From CBFCZU01 sp965602635 (GTDB lineage Bacteria > Planctomycetota > Phycisphaerae > SM23-33), in assembly GCA_965602635.1 (NCBI GenBank), contig CBFCZU010000285.1, positions 1 through 5,152 of the forward strand: 5,152 nucleotides of DNA, in the 5' to 3' direction. The position numbers and the translations under genes were made by a program. The notes beneath the pieces were generated by a model. That model saw nothing but the letters and a program-made list of their open reading frames with translations. It ran no database searches and had not been told where the DNA came from. The stretch's first letter is position 1. Each line of letters begins with the position of its first letter. Shown here one piece after another: positions 5,148 through 5,152 of this stretch.

Positions 5148-5152
5148 CGTGT

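Larger units (their letters stand above)
4776..5152. other. Non-coding region with simple-sequence tracts, no credible gene
   Basis: These 377 nt follow the hydrolase stop and reach the window end. Minus-strand frames stay open through parts of it. Their translations are only read-outs of the 5-bp and 7-bp repeats (for example FRSVPFRS and SAECG patterns) and show no domain or good ribosome-binding site. Stretches 4886-4981 and 5059-5133 show no clear feature apart from an 11-bp palindrome TTGTGGCACAA at 4910-4920. I see no tRNA or other structured RNA. The neighbouring gene lies beyond 5152. Confidence 0.6.

Noticed and set aside
1..5152. A new multi-gene system joining the flotillin cluster and the hydrolase
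   Set aside because: The cluster is a known type, the hydrolase is divergently transcribed, and the only link is the shared promoter region. There are no toxin, defence, mobile or secretion signatures. Any novelty is more likely in the repeats than in a gene system.

Overview
The window is GC-rich and bacterial. Its best-fitting source is a member of the Planctomycetota or the wider PVC group. This is an inference from three things: a FloA-type flotillin encoded beside two NfeD proteins, a large GH20-like enzyme with no signal peptide, and high-GC codon use. There is no rRNA or other marker gene here to confirm it.

Layout. Positions 1-2808 hold three genes on the minus strand, in transcription order: a long NfeD protein (ClpP-class protease, membrane helices, OB-fold; 2808 to 1123), a short NfeD protein (membrane helices and OB-fold only; 1071 to 580), and the first 152 codons of a FloA-type flotillin (458 to the window edge). 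The 51-nt gap between the nfeD genes suggests one transcript. The 121-nt gap before floA contains a promoter-like pair of boxes, so floA may also be transcribed separately. NfeD and flotillin genes are well-known neighbours (for example yqeZ-floA in Bacillus subtilis). Their products act together at the membrane in ordered microdomains.

Positions 2809-2951 are a divergent control region. It has one sigma70-like promoter facing each way and a 14-bp inverted repeat overlapping the -35 box of the nfeD side. The promoter position and a GGGAG ribosome-binding site both favour starting the long NfeD protein at 2808 rather than at the upstream ATGs (2835/2832).

Positions 2952-4775 on the plus strand encode a 607-residue GH20-like glycoside hydrolase (predicted beta-N-acetylhexosaminidase) with no visible signal peptide. 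It has no obvious functional link to the flotillin operon.

Positions 4776-5152 hold no credible gene. They contain a hairpin just after the hydrolase stop codon, a degenerate tract with a 5-bp period that includes twin hairpins, a tandem array with a 7-bp period built on GCACTCN, and a perfect 14-bp palindrome near the window end. This non-coding stretch is the least conventional part. Otherwise I see ordinary chromosomal genes and no evidence of a mobile element, CRISPR array, defence island or RNA gene.
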